A DNA stretch of 64,000 nt from Pseudoips prasinana (Eukaryota > Arthropoda > Insecta > Lepidoptera > Nolidae), in NCBI GenBank assembly GCA_951640165.1, contig OX621257.1:4041201-4105200 (forward strand), in the 5' to 3' direction. The position numbers and the translations under genes are program-made. The number at the start of each line of letters is the position of its first letter. Position 1 is the first letter of the stretch. Shown piece by piece: positions 40,870 to 51,388 of the stretch. Under the pieces are notes generated by a model. It made no database searches. It saw only the letters and a list, made by a program, of their open reading frames with translations, and was not told the origin of the DNA.

Positions 40870-42915
40870 TAGGAAGTGGTAGCTTTCTTCAATAAGGGCG
40901 ATAAAAACCCTTTGAAAAAATAACAGACCCATCACGTTACTGAGCCATGTTTACAAGTTGTTTTCGAGAGTCATTACGAATCGTCTCACGCACAGGTTTG
41001 ACGTCAACTACACTCCAGAACAAGCCGGTCGCCGAAAATGCTTTACTACCATATACCACATACATACGCAGCGGCAAGTTATTCAGAAGACCGAGCATAT
41101 ATCCAGCCATTATGCTTAGCGTTTGATTTAATCGAAACCTGGATGTACTGTGATCTTTCCAAAATTCCAAATTAACTACCGGTATGTCGAGGTGTTAAAG
41201 TGTTTGTATGAGAACTCGCAACCTATACGATTGCAGCGAGGCGTGAGACAGGGGGATATAACATCTCCATCTCCAGAACTATTCATCACTGCATTGGAAG
41301 ATGTCTTTAAGCTCCTGGACTGAAAGGCTTTGGCATCAATCTCAATGGCGAATACATCCCTCACCTTCGTAATCATGGGTGAAACATTGAACTACCTCGG
41401 TACAATGCTCGAAGACTTTAGCAATGGTCTCTCTACTAGTGGGTCTCAAAATGAACATGGATAAGACGAATATCATGTTGAACATTCAGGTTGCACCCAT
41501 TCCAGTTAAGGTAAGGGACTCTGCACTCGAGGTTGTGGAGAGCTATATCTATACCTAGGACAGACCACCCCACTAGGAAGGCGGTCCACCGCGGTGGTTT
41601 TCACCGAAATCTGCGTGCGCCAAGAGAACGGGAGGGCGCCAGAAGAAACGTTCATTGAGTACCAACGGGATGACTACCGGCACATATTAGTGTACTGGCG
41701 CGCACGGCTAGAATTACGCCTAAACGCGCGCCAGCGTGCCGTCGGTGCCATCCTACCTCACCTCAAGGCCTGGGTGGAAAGGAGTCTGCCCAACACACTC
41801 TCGCTGAGTGCCCGGCCCGGGTGGCCAAAAGGCGACTCAAGATCGTAGGGGCAATGCTGGTGGGTGACTCTTCTAAATGGCACGCCGTGGTCTCCTTTTA
41901 TGAGGCAGTCATGTTCCAAAAGGAGGCCGCCGAGAGCGAACGGGAGAGATCGCAGACGGAGGAGGCGTCGGGGTGGCGGCTGCAACCGGTAGCCCAACTC
42001 CCCCTCGGAGCCGCGGCGGCAGTAAGAGAAGTCAATGTTACCAGCTAAAAGAAGACAGCGATCTGTTTATGACGCAGTCGCTGTGCTGGACTGGCAGAAG
42101 TCGGCAAATAGCGAGGACAATCCAGAGCCCTCTCAGGGTACGTGTGGGACCATCATACCATCTGGAACTTTTCGCATAAGAGGTGCACCGGAGCAACATA
42201 CCCGCGTTCCCGGGGCTCCCCCATCAGGCGCCAAGAGAAGCCCACGGCACGGTAGGTTTAGTCGGTGCGAGTCTGACGCATCCATCCGTAAACATTTTTG
42301 CGGGTGGCATACGTAGGCATTCGAACTGCCTTATAAAAAAAAAGGTAAGAGGTCCACTTCGAGTAGGAGATCAATTGTAGAATCCAGGGCCACGGCAGCG
42401 TTCGGAAAGCTAAGCTTCTGGTCCCAAATACCAATCAAAAGTCTTCGATTAGTATGTGTTGCCTCTGATGAATTAGGGAACCAAGACGTAGGTCGCTCAC
42501 TACGGGACTAATAAAACGGCTCATGGTCACCCAAAGAGCAATGGAGTACGCCATGTTTGGAGTTTCCCTCCGAGATCAAATCACAAATCTCAAGAAGACC
42601 AAGAGAGGCAAATCAAAAAAACCAACATAGCTTGAATAATTGCCAAGCAAATGTGGCGGTGGGCAGGGTACATAGCTTGCAGAATCTACGGCCGCTGGGG
42701 CAGAAAGTTTCTCAAGTGGCGACCATGAACTGAAAAACGCAGCGTGGGCCCCCAACAAGATGGACCGATGATCTTGCGAGGGCCGATGACAGCCGCTGGA
42801 TGCGGGCAAGGCAGGATCTGCAGTTATGGAGTATCTTTGGGAAGCAATGGACTTTGGCCAGCAGTACCTTCGGCTGATATGATGATAATGATGATGGTTA
42901 TGATGATGATGCATC
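40870..42915 (+). pseudogene. RTE LINE, heavily decayed, split by an R1-like fragment
   Basis: 40870-41595 shows RT remnants in shifting frames (AFFNKGDKNPL, QRGVRQGDITSPS-like, ELFITALEDVFKLL-like, KMNMDKTNIMLNI). 42345-42915 continues with the collinear C-terminal part also seen at 58890-59650 and ends in a GAT/ATG-repeat tail. Many stops and indels are present. Collinearity with 58540-59645 establishes the family. Confidence 0.78.
41596..42343 (+). pseudogene. R1-like LINE 3' fragment
   Basis: Inserted in the RTE copy. The 14-bp flanks GGAAGGCGGTCCAC and GGTAAGAGGTCCAC look like a diverged target duplication, and the insert ends in an A run (42333-42341). It encodes CVRQENGRAPEETFIEYQRD, then frames with GCGGC-rich stretches, and ends in the CCCCATCAGGCGCCAAGAGA 3' end also seen at 63975-64000. 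Confidence 0.65.
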
Positions 42916-42997
42916 TATTCAATAACGGTGTACGCTACCACGCCTCCGCGGTTTAACTTTAACAGAATGAAAATCAAATTCTTTGTTATAATATAAT

Positions 42998-43350
42998 TAT
43001 GTCCTCCTAGCCGAATTTCGGCCCCAGCGGCCAGTCTCAATAGAGACTGGCCATGTGAGCGGGACATACCACAAGTGTGTGTGCAAACACAGGGGAACTA
43101 TCTATTCCATCACTCTCATTATCCAATGGGACGACTAGCAGAACGACCGGAAGGTCAGGTACAGGATCGACGGCTTTACGTGCTCTCCGAGGCATGAGGC
43201 TATAATACCGCCAACTCCCAGACTTCGGGCTGACACTAAGGAATTTTTCTTTTTACGTAAAAATCCCATAGACACTTTTGGCCCAACCCGGGATTTGAAC
43301 CCAGGACCTCGTTATCTACGTTTGAAGACGCTATCACTAGACCAACGAAG
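42998..43350 (-). mobile_element. SINE1 copy inside the hAT
   Basis: Complete minus-oriented copy with head at 43300-43350 (B box GGTTCAAATCCCGGG). Confidence 0.85.
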
Positions 43351-43781
43351 CGTAACACATACTTTAAAAAAAGAACTACTAAATTGCTTTTACTTAATTC
43401 TGTAGTACCTACCGAGTTCCAAATTAAAAGAAATTATGACAATAAACAAGAACAGACACGAAAAATTTAATATTACAGTGTTTAGCGACAAGCAAAATTG
43501 AACTTTAAAATAATAAATTCCAAATTATTACGACTAGATGTCACGTGCGGTGGTGTTTATGCAATTACCAAACCAATTTCGATGCGAAAGAGTGCATATT
43601 ACAATGTCTTGGCTGGAATGGCTTACCCAGTTACAGTGTTACAGGGTATGAAAGGGTAACCCTTTCGGAAGCGGTTCATTACACCCGTTCGAAGGTGTAA
43701 CTCGTATCATAGGGTTTATTTTTTAAGCGCTTAAAAATACCCGTTCAAAAACCCGTTCAACGAGTATCCGGACGGTCCCTG

Positions 43782-44680
43782 GATGAATGAGTTACTCATC
43801 AAATGTCTGCTTTACGCTGATGATCAAGTTTTACTTGCATCATCGGCGGACGAGTTGCAGGTGATGGTAACAAGTATGCATGAATCTTTTGAAAGGAAAG
43901 GGATGAAAATGAATGATTCATAGGTAAGACGAAAGTAATGGTATTTGAGAGGGATGAATACACGACAGCGTGTGATATTGTGATTGGAGGAGAGAAAGTC
44001 GAACAGGTGAATGAGTTTGTATATTTGGGAACTTTGTTTACGAGAGATGGGAAATATGAAAAAAAGATATTGTTAGAAGAGTAAATGCGGGGAACAGAGT
44101 GAATGGGGCACTACACGCCTTTATGAGTAGCCGGCAAGTATCAAAGAAGGCTCGACTAGCCGTGCACGATAGAGTGTTAGTGCCAACTTTAATGTATGGA
44201 AGTGAAAGTTGGGTATGGCAGAAAAAGAATGAAAGTAAAATAAATGCAGTGGAAATGAGAGCTCTGCGAAGTATGTGTGGTGTGACTTTGAGAGACAGAA
44301 TTCGAAATACTGATGTAAGAGAGCGTTGTGGTGTGAAAGAGGATGTAGTCACAAAGATTGAAAAAGGCATGCTAAGATGGTTTGGCCATTTAGAAAGGAT
44401 GAATGAAAGAAGATTGACAAAAGAAGTATACCTGGCCTGTGTGAATGGGACAACCGGAAGGGGAAGACCACGTTGAACATTCTCTGACCAAATTGGAGAT
44501 GTTCTCAAGAAAGGGCAGGTCAGAAGTACCCTAAACCGGCGAGCATGTATGAAGAATATAATGACAGTAATCGAGGCAAAAGAAGTATGCAAAGATCGAA
44601 AAACAAATGGAAATCCGTTGTCTCTGCCTACCCCTCTAGGAAACAGGCGTGAGTCTATGTATGTATGTATGTATGTATGT
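43782..44680 (+). pseudogene. LINE-A ORF, RT second half and 3' tail
   Basis: Opens directly with LLIKCLLYADDQVLL (catalytic YADD). There are frameshifts near 43922 and 44060, then VNGALHAFMSSRQVSKKARL, VLVPTLMYGSESW, a TGA at 44474-44476 after GRGRPR, and further coding-like sequence up to the ATGT repeats at 44655-44680. Joining at the target duplication keeps the frame of 37451-39083. Confidence 0.9.
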
Positions 44681-44765
44681 ACAAATAGTTGTTCGGCGCG
44701 GGATTCGACACCGCGACACGAAGCGAGGCAACTGTCTTAGCCGCTGCGCCACACGTGCAGTCACA
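44681..44765 (-). mobile_element. SINE4 head, outermost layer
   Basis: The minus strand reads a tRNA-like head (TGTGGCGCAGCGGCTAAGAC; B box TGTCGAATCCCGC). It joins 37181. Confidence 0.85.
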
Positions 44766-45444
44766 GTGCAGTTACTTTAATAATTTATTAGACTACATAA
44801 TACGAGTAAGTAGTCTAATAAATGTATATTATACTATAGCTTGACAATTGTAGATACATATGTTAATATCCAAATATTGAATAGATTGTATTATTTAGAA
44901 TTTGATTGAATTTTGTCTTAAAAAGACTATTACATTATATAATTTGAAAAATCTAAAATTGCGAAATAGCTATTCAAGTTTATATACATATGTATGTCTA
45001 ATTGAACCTCCACTCAAATATATTGCAATAGCGAAAAGTTGAGGTTAGGGGGTAAGCTAATTTTTTAAAATTAATGCGTGTTAAAATAATATGTAAAGGC
45101 AAAACATGTTAACCTGTGTTAATAATTTCTCGTTCATGCTTTGAAAATAAAGATGTTTCTTTCTTTCTTATTCACAGTGACCACAATCAAAGTCCGCGGT
45201 TGAAATTGATATACTAATAATATACTAAAATACTTACAGTCCTTTTCTAAAATATTTATCATTAAAACGATTTTATATAAATAAGTTTTATAGCACAAAA
45301 TCCTATAACCGAACCTTCGTGAAAGCGAAGCTAATAAATTCAATTGGACATGCAGGTAAATTTGGTCCAACGAAAAAGGATTTGGCTATATTTACCGTAC
45401 AGACGGATAATAAAATCAAAACGTAGTACATATTTAAGCGTTGG
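44766..45444. other. Spacer with a hairpin at 44785-44825
   Basis: TTTATTAGACTAC and GTAGTCTAATAAA surround a short loop. No gene was seen. Confidence 0.45.
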
Positions 45445-45735
45445 CCAACTCTTAAACTATTATATCTGCTATTCGTGTATATAACCACTTACCACCTGAT
45501 ATAAAGCAATCAAATGGAAAATTGTTTAAAACGAAATTAAGGAATATGTTAATAGAGAATGTTTACTATAGTTTGCATGAGTTTTTTGCCAAAAAATAAT
45601 GTGTTATTATTACTAAGAATAAATTAAATAGACTTGTTTGTATTGCATATCCGATATGGGTAGACGTTGATCCTAAAAACTGTTACGTTATGATAAGACC
45701 TTATTGTACACAGTTACGTAATAAATAATAATTCT
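45445..45735 (+). pseudogene. Jockey/CR1-like LINE, last C-terminal stretch
   Basis: Reads VYNHLPPDIKQSNGKLFKTK and RNMLIENVYYSLHEFFAKK before a stop. The NxLPxxIK...FK..L...L....YYS.xEF pattern is the conserved extreme C-terminus of CR1/Jockey-type RT proteins. The 3' UTR ends near AATAAATAATAATTC. Confidence 0.6.
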
Positions 45736-45930
45736 TTATCTTTATTAAAATAAATCGCTCCAGCCGTTTAAACGTGAAGAAGTAACAAACATACACACTC
45801 ACACACTCACAAACTTTCGCCTTTATAATATTAGTAGAATCTATCCAAACGATGGACACAACTCTATTGTGGAAATCTTTTCGGGGAAGCTTTTGTCCAG
45901 CAGTGGACGTCATTCGGCTGACCTGATAAT
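45736..45930 (+). repeat. Short REP relative followed by an RTE tail
   Basis: 45745-45838 is the CGCTCCAGCCGTTTAAACGT...CTTTCGCC body. 45840-45925 is the RTE/RTE-SINE 3' end (TTTTGTCCAGCAGTGGACGT). Confidence 0.65.
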
Positions 45931-46270
45931 TAAGAAATAAGCTATATTAATTTGTAAATAAAGGTTTGTATTGGAATTGATATTGTAATTTTATGCGCTT
46001 TGAGCACTTTTAAAGTGAATAAATATCTTGAAACTCGCGTCCTCGTCACCGAACGCTTTCCATGAGCTGTATATATACTGCGTATAATATAAGTGTACTT
46101 TTTGGGTCAACAAAAAGTGTGTAACTTCCCATGAGCTATATGTACACTGTGTATACCTCCGCGCGTTATTAGTAATGTGTGAAGTATCAACTATTATACA
46201 CTTTTAAACTTTCGCGTATCATAATTATGTATGAACATTGTTAACAGGTATTAACGCGACTAACCTTATT
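45931..46270. other. Spacer
   Basis: Two similar phrases (CCATGAGCTGTATATATACT and CCATGAGCTATATGTACACT) lie about 70 bp apart. Nothing else. Confidence 0.4.
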
Positions 46271-46274
46271 ATTA

Positions 46275-46870
46275 TTTTCCCGACGTTTCGACCAAGTTGC
46301 ATTGACCGTGGTCACGGGATGACTGGCGCAGCGGTGTTTCTCCGCTACTGAGGGCATGGAGTATTTAACTACCCTCACTGATCTTTTGTCACAATGTTAA
46401 GGCCGGTTACACACTGCACTGACGGAGTCCACATTTTGACCGACTGTAGTAGTTTTATCAACTATTATTTGGTAGATTATTTAGATTAGAAGTGTAAAAG
46501 ATTGTTTTCACTTCTATTCTCAGTCTCCAAAAGCTGCTCCGCATGTTTTTTATGTATGACTATGCTCAATTCCAGTATAAGCTGATCTCCCGTTGTATAG
46601 GATTTTCATACAATGAGAGGTCAGCTTATATTGGAAATGTATAGCTTGATATGTAGCCGTGCGTACTATGAAATCAAATCCCTTCTTCGTGAGGGACTTA
46701 CAAACATGTAATTCATGACACAAACTCAGAACAGCTATATTGTACGCATTTTTATATAGATACTGTGGTCACGGGTCTCATTGCGATAAAGATTTAAGTA
46801 AATCATTACCTTGGTTACCCGACGTTTCGGCATGGATTGCACCAGCCGTGGTCACGGGTCGACTTTGTTT
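46275..46870. repeat. CGACGTTTCG repeat (two copies) around a palindromic MITE
   Basis: 46290-46355 and 46790-46862 both carry CCCGACGTTTCG...CCGTGGTCACGGG. Between them, 46570-46680 is a palindromic MITE (AGTATAAGCTGATCTCC / GGTCAGCTTATATTGG) ending in the GTATAGCTTGATATGTAGCC shared with 19745-19880. Confidence 0.6.
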
Positions 46871-46979
46871 AAAAACTTTTCATTTGTTTAAAAACAAAAA
46901 AAAATGAAAAAAAAATACATTCATATATTGTACGCGTTCGTTGAATTTAAATCAAGGACTTTTTGAACAAATGTGAGTT

Positions 46980-47100
46980 TTATAAGCCCAAAGGATCATA
47001 TTATTCATACATGCTCGCCTGTTTATGGTACTTTTGGCCTTTATTGAAAATATCTCTGACTTGGTCAGAGAATTCGACGAGGTCTTCCCCTTGCACCATT
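46980..47100 (-). pseudogene. LINE-A 3' scrap
   Basis: The minus strand matches 44455-44550 (GGGGAAGACCTCGTCGAATTC...GGCGAGCATGTA), with substitutions. Confidence 0.65.
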
Positions 47101-47644
47101 ATATATTATTATGATTATAAAAAACATTATTTACAATTTTTTAGACCTCTTTAAAGTGATTACTTCTAATTAAAATGTATGTTAATAACTATGTAAATTC
47201 GTGTTTGGTTATTTGTTGGTGATTAATAAATAATTAATTATTTTATATAGCAAAGAAACTATTAAAATAGCGATGTATATTTATTTTGTTATGATTTTAC
47301 TTTAGATAGTACCAGATAAACTATACGCACATTGTACAAAATTAATTTGAAACTGAAAGTAAAAATAAACTTAAATTACCAAGTAACTCATGAAGAGTGA
47401 TCATGCGAACGAAAAACAAACGCCATTATTTTAAATTATTTTTATTGTGTGCTGCTTAAATTATCTTATTGATCTTAATAATATATAAAAATCTCGACAC
47501 TCGTTAATTCTCATCATGCGACTCTAATTCTACTTCTAATTGTAATCTCGAGACATTTAATTACTCGAGATTTATCAAAAAAGAATTTTACTCATCTGGC
47601 ACCGTATACGACTAATAAATTGTGTGTTAGTCATTTACATCTTT
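47101..47644. other. Spacer
   Basis: Very AT-rich; nothing recognised. Confidence 0.4.
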
Positions 47645-48362
47645 ACTTACAAAAATTAAGTAAAGATATTGTGAAATAGAAAAAGAAGCAGCTTGTGAAT
47701 ACATTGCGAAAAATTAAAAGAAGCAGCTTGGTAAATACACTGTGAAACAGTAAAAGAAGCAGCTTGGTAAATACACTGTGAAACAGTAAAAGAAGTAGCT
47801 TGTTATTTAATTGTGAAACAGTAAAATAAGCAGCTTGGTAAATACATTGTGAAACACTAAAAGAAGCAGCTTGTTAATACATTGCGAAACAGCAAAAGAA
47901 GAAGCTTTTAAATACATTGTGAAACAGTAAAAAAGCAGCTTGGTAAATACACTGTGAAATAGTAAAAGAAGTAGCTTGTTATTTCATTGTGAAACAGTAC
48001 TATAAATCGCTTGGTAAATACATTGCTAACCAGTAAAAGAAGCAGCTTGTTAATATATTTCGAAACAGCAAAATAAGGAGCTTTTAAATACATTGTGAAA
48101 CAGTTAAAAAGGAGCTTAGTAAATACATTGTGAAACAGTTAAAGAAGCAGCTCGGTAAATACACTGCGATATAGAAAAAGAAGTAGCTTATTATTTCATT
48201 GTGAAACGGTAAAATAAATAGCTTGGTAAATATATTATTAAACAGTAAAAGAAGCAACTTGGTAAATGTATTGTGAAACAGTAAAGTAAACAGCTTGGTA
48301 AATACACTGTATAAAAGTTAAAGAAGCAGCTTGGTAAATACATTGTGAAACAGTAAAAGCCT
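47645..48362 (+). repeat. 36-bp minisatellite, about 19-20 units
   Basis: Consensus AAGCAGCTTGGTAAATACAT followed by TGTGAAACAGTAAAAG. Units are offset by 35-36 bp, with substitutions and small gaps. Variants with TTGTTATTTCATTG recur every few units, which suggests a higher-order pattern. Stops in all frames rule out a coding repeat. Confidence 0.92.
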
Positions 48363-48794
48363 CTTAGTTTAGCTGTAAACGTCAGATATATAATAATAAT
48401 TCTCTTTTTACATTAAATGATATTAGATAAAGTATTGAACAAACTGTTAAGCAATTAGGTAATTAACATTGTATAAAATACTATTTTTCAAAACTAAATG
48501 TAAATATTTGATAAGTTAATTTTGGCAATATTATTAATATGAATCATAGTCTGTAGATAATTACATTATCTGTGTTATAAACACTTTAGTTTTAATTTAG
48601 GTGCAATCAGTGTCGTATATGTAGTTATATTAGAGAACCTTAAAATGTAACCTATAAGGATCAATTTTCAATGAAAAACAATCTATTAATGTGTGTGACT
48701 GTAAATAGAATACCCATTTAGATGTGACAATGATATGAAAGTGGGGGGTGGTGGGGAGTAGTAACAGTGGCGCGGGTAGCAGTGAAGTCCAGTT
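48363..48794. other. Spacer
   Basis: Nothing recognised. Confidence 0.4.
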
Positions 48795-49190
48795 GGCAAG
48801 TTGGTTGCTAAATACTTGCCTTTCACGCCACAGGTCGTAGGTTCAATTCCCACCCAGGACAGATATTTATGTGCATGAACATGTCTGTTTGTCCGGTACG
48901 TGTATGTTTAAACAAACCTCGTGGGTTCTTTTATATATATCCTGGGACATTATTCACACATGGCCATCTGATTCCAAACCAAAGCTTGTACTATGGAAAC
49001 CATATAACTGAATACTACTTTTCTTTTGTAAATACATACTTATATAGATTATTACACCTAGACTCAGAACAAAAAGACAAGTTCATGCACACACATATCT
49101 GTCCTGGGTGGTAATCGAACCCACGACCTGCGGCGCGATGAATAACGATTAAGCATTTGTTCAAGTTACGTCGCTGCCCACCCCACTGAC
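48795..49190. mobile_element. SINE3 head (plus) facing a full SINE3 (minus)
   Basis: 48795-48895 is a plus head and body start (B box GGTTCAATTCCCACC). 48945-49190 is a complete minus copy. Together they form an inverted pair. Confidence 0.8.
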
Positions 49191-49910
49191 GTACGGTTTT
49201 CTATCTAAGATGTAAATTGAAACTCAAATGTGAATTTATATCCTAACATATCTGTAATATTATATAGTAATACTGTGCCAAATCTAGATGTATCCTCTTC
49301 GTGTTGTTTGTAACACATCAAAAACCTCGTAGCACAGATAGCTAACATCATAAACAATAACTACTATTCTACGAGATCGGACATAACTCGATACATAAAA
49401 AAAATATTTTATAACATTTTTGTACCGTCGAGACATTTGTAGGTCTATGTTCCATTCATACGACGCTCGGCTCGCGCGCGCTTGCGCTTTTAATAATAAT
49501 AACACTTTCTTTGCCAGATATTTATCTAGTTAATTTCAAGACTCGGTGCTTACGTAATCTTTGCGATGCGCGTATAAATATTCAACAGGGAAATTAAATT
49601 AATACTTATTTTTGTACGAAAGTAAAATCTAACAAATTATGAAAAGCTGTAGAACAAATGTTGTTGCTTATGGTGTCAGCTATCTAGTCTTTCGAGGTTG
49701 TTGGTGTTTTACAAGTAATCCTGTAAATATAAATGTATAGAACCCTATTTTGTGATGTGTGTACATTATTTTCCACTATTTGTGATGTTCGACTATTTGT
49801 AACGATATTAGATTAAAATCGTCGTACTCGTTATTTAGATAGATATAAGAAAATCAAAAGTGCTTGAAATACACAGTTACTATCATCTCATCTTATCTTA
49901 TTCACCATCA
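49191..49910. other. Spacer
   Basis: Nothing recognised. The ORF at 49284-49505 (minus) has no motif. Confidence 0.4.
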
Positions 49911-50157
49911 CCGTAGCCTAGTTGGTAGTGCTCCTGCCTACGAAGTTGGTGGTCCTGGGTTCGAATTCCGGTAAGTGCAAATATTTGTGTGATGAGCACG
50001 AATATTTGTTTCTGAGTCATGGATGTTTTCTATGTATATAAGTATTTATCTATCTATATAAGTATGTATATCGTCGCCTGGTACCCATAGTACAAGCTTT
50101 GCTTAGTTTGGGGCTAGGATGATCTGTGTGACATTGTCCCCAGATATTATTATTATT
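49911..50157 (+). mobile_element. SINE2, complete copy
   Basis: CCGTAGCCTAGTTGGTAGTG head, B box GGGTTCGAATTCC, full body and (ATT)n tail. It is the best-preserved SINE2 in the window. Confidence 0.9.
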
Positions 50158-50339
50158 TTCTTTTATTGTTTTTTTTCTCAGCTTTTGCTGGCATTTCTTA
50201 ACATTTACGGGCAAACGCCAAGTAAATGACAAGGAGTTAGCTAGTCATATTATTATGTCCGTCAGTTGCGTTATTGTCGTCGTCTAATTGGCGGAATTTT
50301 CTTACAATGCGGCAAGTATTTAGTATATTATTATTATTA

Positions 50340-50645
50340 TTTGGGGTGTACTTGTGTACAGCAGTTCAACCCTTCAAGATCTTTTGTACTACCCCCACTG
50401 GTTTTATTCTATCCCTAGAGCCCTGAATGAAGTCTGCACGTAATCCAGTACGCTTCTTAGGGGTAGATCCTTGTAGTCACCTGGTTCTGGATATGCCAGC
50501 CCCAGGATTGCCATTCTGTGTCTTGCCAATGCATCGTATTTGCATATTATATGCAGCATTGTTTCATTTTCTTCCCCACAGGTCCTGCAGATCGGGCTAT
50601 TCTACAGTTCCAGTTTGTGTAGGTGGTAGTTAGCTACTATTAGTC
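50340..50645 (-). pseudogene. LINE C-terminal zinc-knuckle fragment
   Basis: The minus strand reads degraded PICRTCGEEMETMLHII-like sequence (cys pair CRTC) with shifts, typical of the Cys/His cluster after the RT domain in Jockey- and R1-like ORF2 proteins. There are stops and frameshifts throughout. Confidence 0.45.
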
Positions 50646-50867
50646 GTAGCTGGTTACGATACCCATCTCTACCGTTATCGAGGTTGACACATCATCCGAT
50701 TTAGTTGAATTTTGGTCAAAGTCTATACCACTCCCAGAAATGTTGACAAAGTGAAGAAATAATGTCACATTTCCTAACTGAGAAACCTGTAAGCAGGATT
50801 TTTAACTATAGAAATATATAGTTGGGCGTGGTCCAAGTGGTTGAGCGGAGTTTACCTGAGCCATGGT

Positions 50868-51380
50868 TAATGTTGAAAATGACTAAAGTGACTGAATTAG
50901 ACTGACTGTCATTTACGGTCAAATTGGTCAAAAATGGTCATTAACTGTCAAAAGTGGTCATTTTCAGTCAATTTGATTTCAGTAATATTTTAGTACCTTT
51001 TAAGTTTTTGTCGTTGATAAAAGTCTACAACTTCTAAATTGAAACAAAAAAGTGGTTTTTATGACTTATAGTATTATTATATAGTGTTAATCATTTTACA
51101 TTTCTAATCATGCGTGTATTTCAGACAAAATGGCAACGTCGCATCGTCTTGCGCATTGACTTTGATGTCGTCTTATCCTCTCATGATATAATAGAAAATA
51201 AAAGGTTGCTTCATTTAAAGTTGCATATAAATTGGGTACCTAAATAAATAAATAATTGGGTGGTAGTCGAGAATAGAAATTAATATTTGAGACAAATTGA
51301 CTGAATTTGACAGTAAATGACCGGTCATTTAAGGTTTATGACAATTGTGACTAGTCATATACAGTCATTTTACATCTCTA
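50868..51380. mobile_element. Non-autonomous hAT-type element with 8-bp target duplication
   Basis: GCCATGGT flanks both ends (50860-50867, 51381-51388). The ends TAATGTTGAAAATGAC and, inverted, TAGAGATGTAAAATGAC form an imperfect TIR. The interior near each end is rich in TGGTCA/TGACTG words in opposite orientation, like subterminal transposase-binding repeats. No ORF is present. Confidence 0.78.
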
Positions 51381-51388
51381 GCCATGGT

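Larger units (their letters stand above)
39084..43781. mobile_element. Non-autonomous hAT element with internal passengers
   Basis: Ends CAGGGACCG and CGGTCCCTG are inverted and fit the hAT terminus pattern. The 8-bp duplication GATGAATG lies outside both ends (39076-39083, 43782-43789). Next to the ends are mirrored GGTAACCCGTTC / GGGTAACCC-type subterminal motifs. No hAT transposase is recognisable. The interior is RTE-SINE, SINE3, RTE with R1-like, SINE1 and unassigned sequence. Confidence 0.88.
37182..44680 (+). mobile_element. LINE-A (RTE-like) carrying a hAT insertion
   Basis: A 5'-truncated LINE lying in SINE4 between ACAAA repeats. It starts in the endonuclease, is interrupted at 39084-43781 by a hAT element, and ends in a short 3' tail of ATGT repeats. 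The compact plan, the tail and the C-terminal MLRWFGHLERM...GRGRPR suggest the RTE/Proto2 region of LINE diversity; the clade is uncertain. Confidence 0.85.

Noticed and set aside
41594..42380. Separate host gene in the GC-rich ORFs
   Set aside because: The region is bounded by an imperfect 14-bp duplication and an A run inside an RTE, and its 3' end recurs at the window edge. It is an R1-like LINE fragment.
44038..44592. Minus-strand 184-aa ORF
   Set aside because: It is the antisense shadow of the LINE-A C-terminal coding sequence.
47645..48362. Coding repeat protein in the 36-bp array
   Set aside because: The period is a multiple of three, but stops and 35-bp units break every frame.
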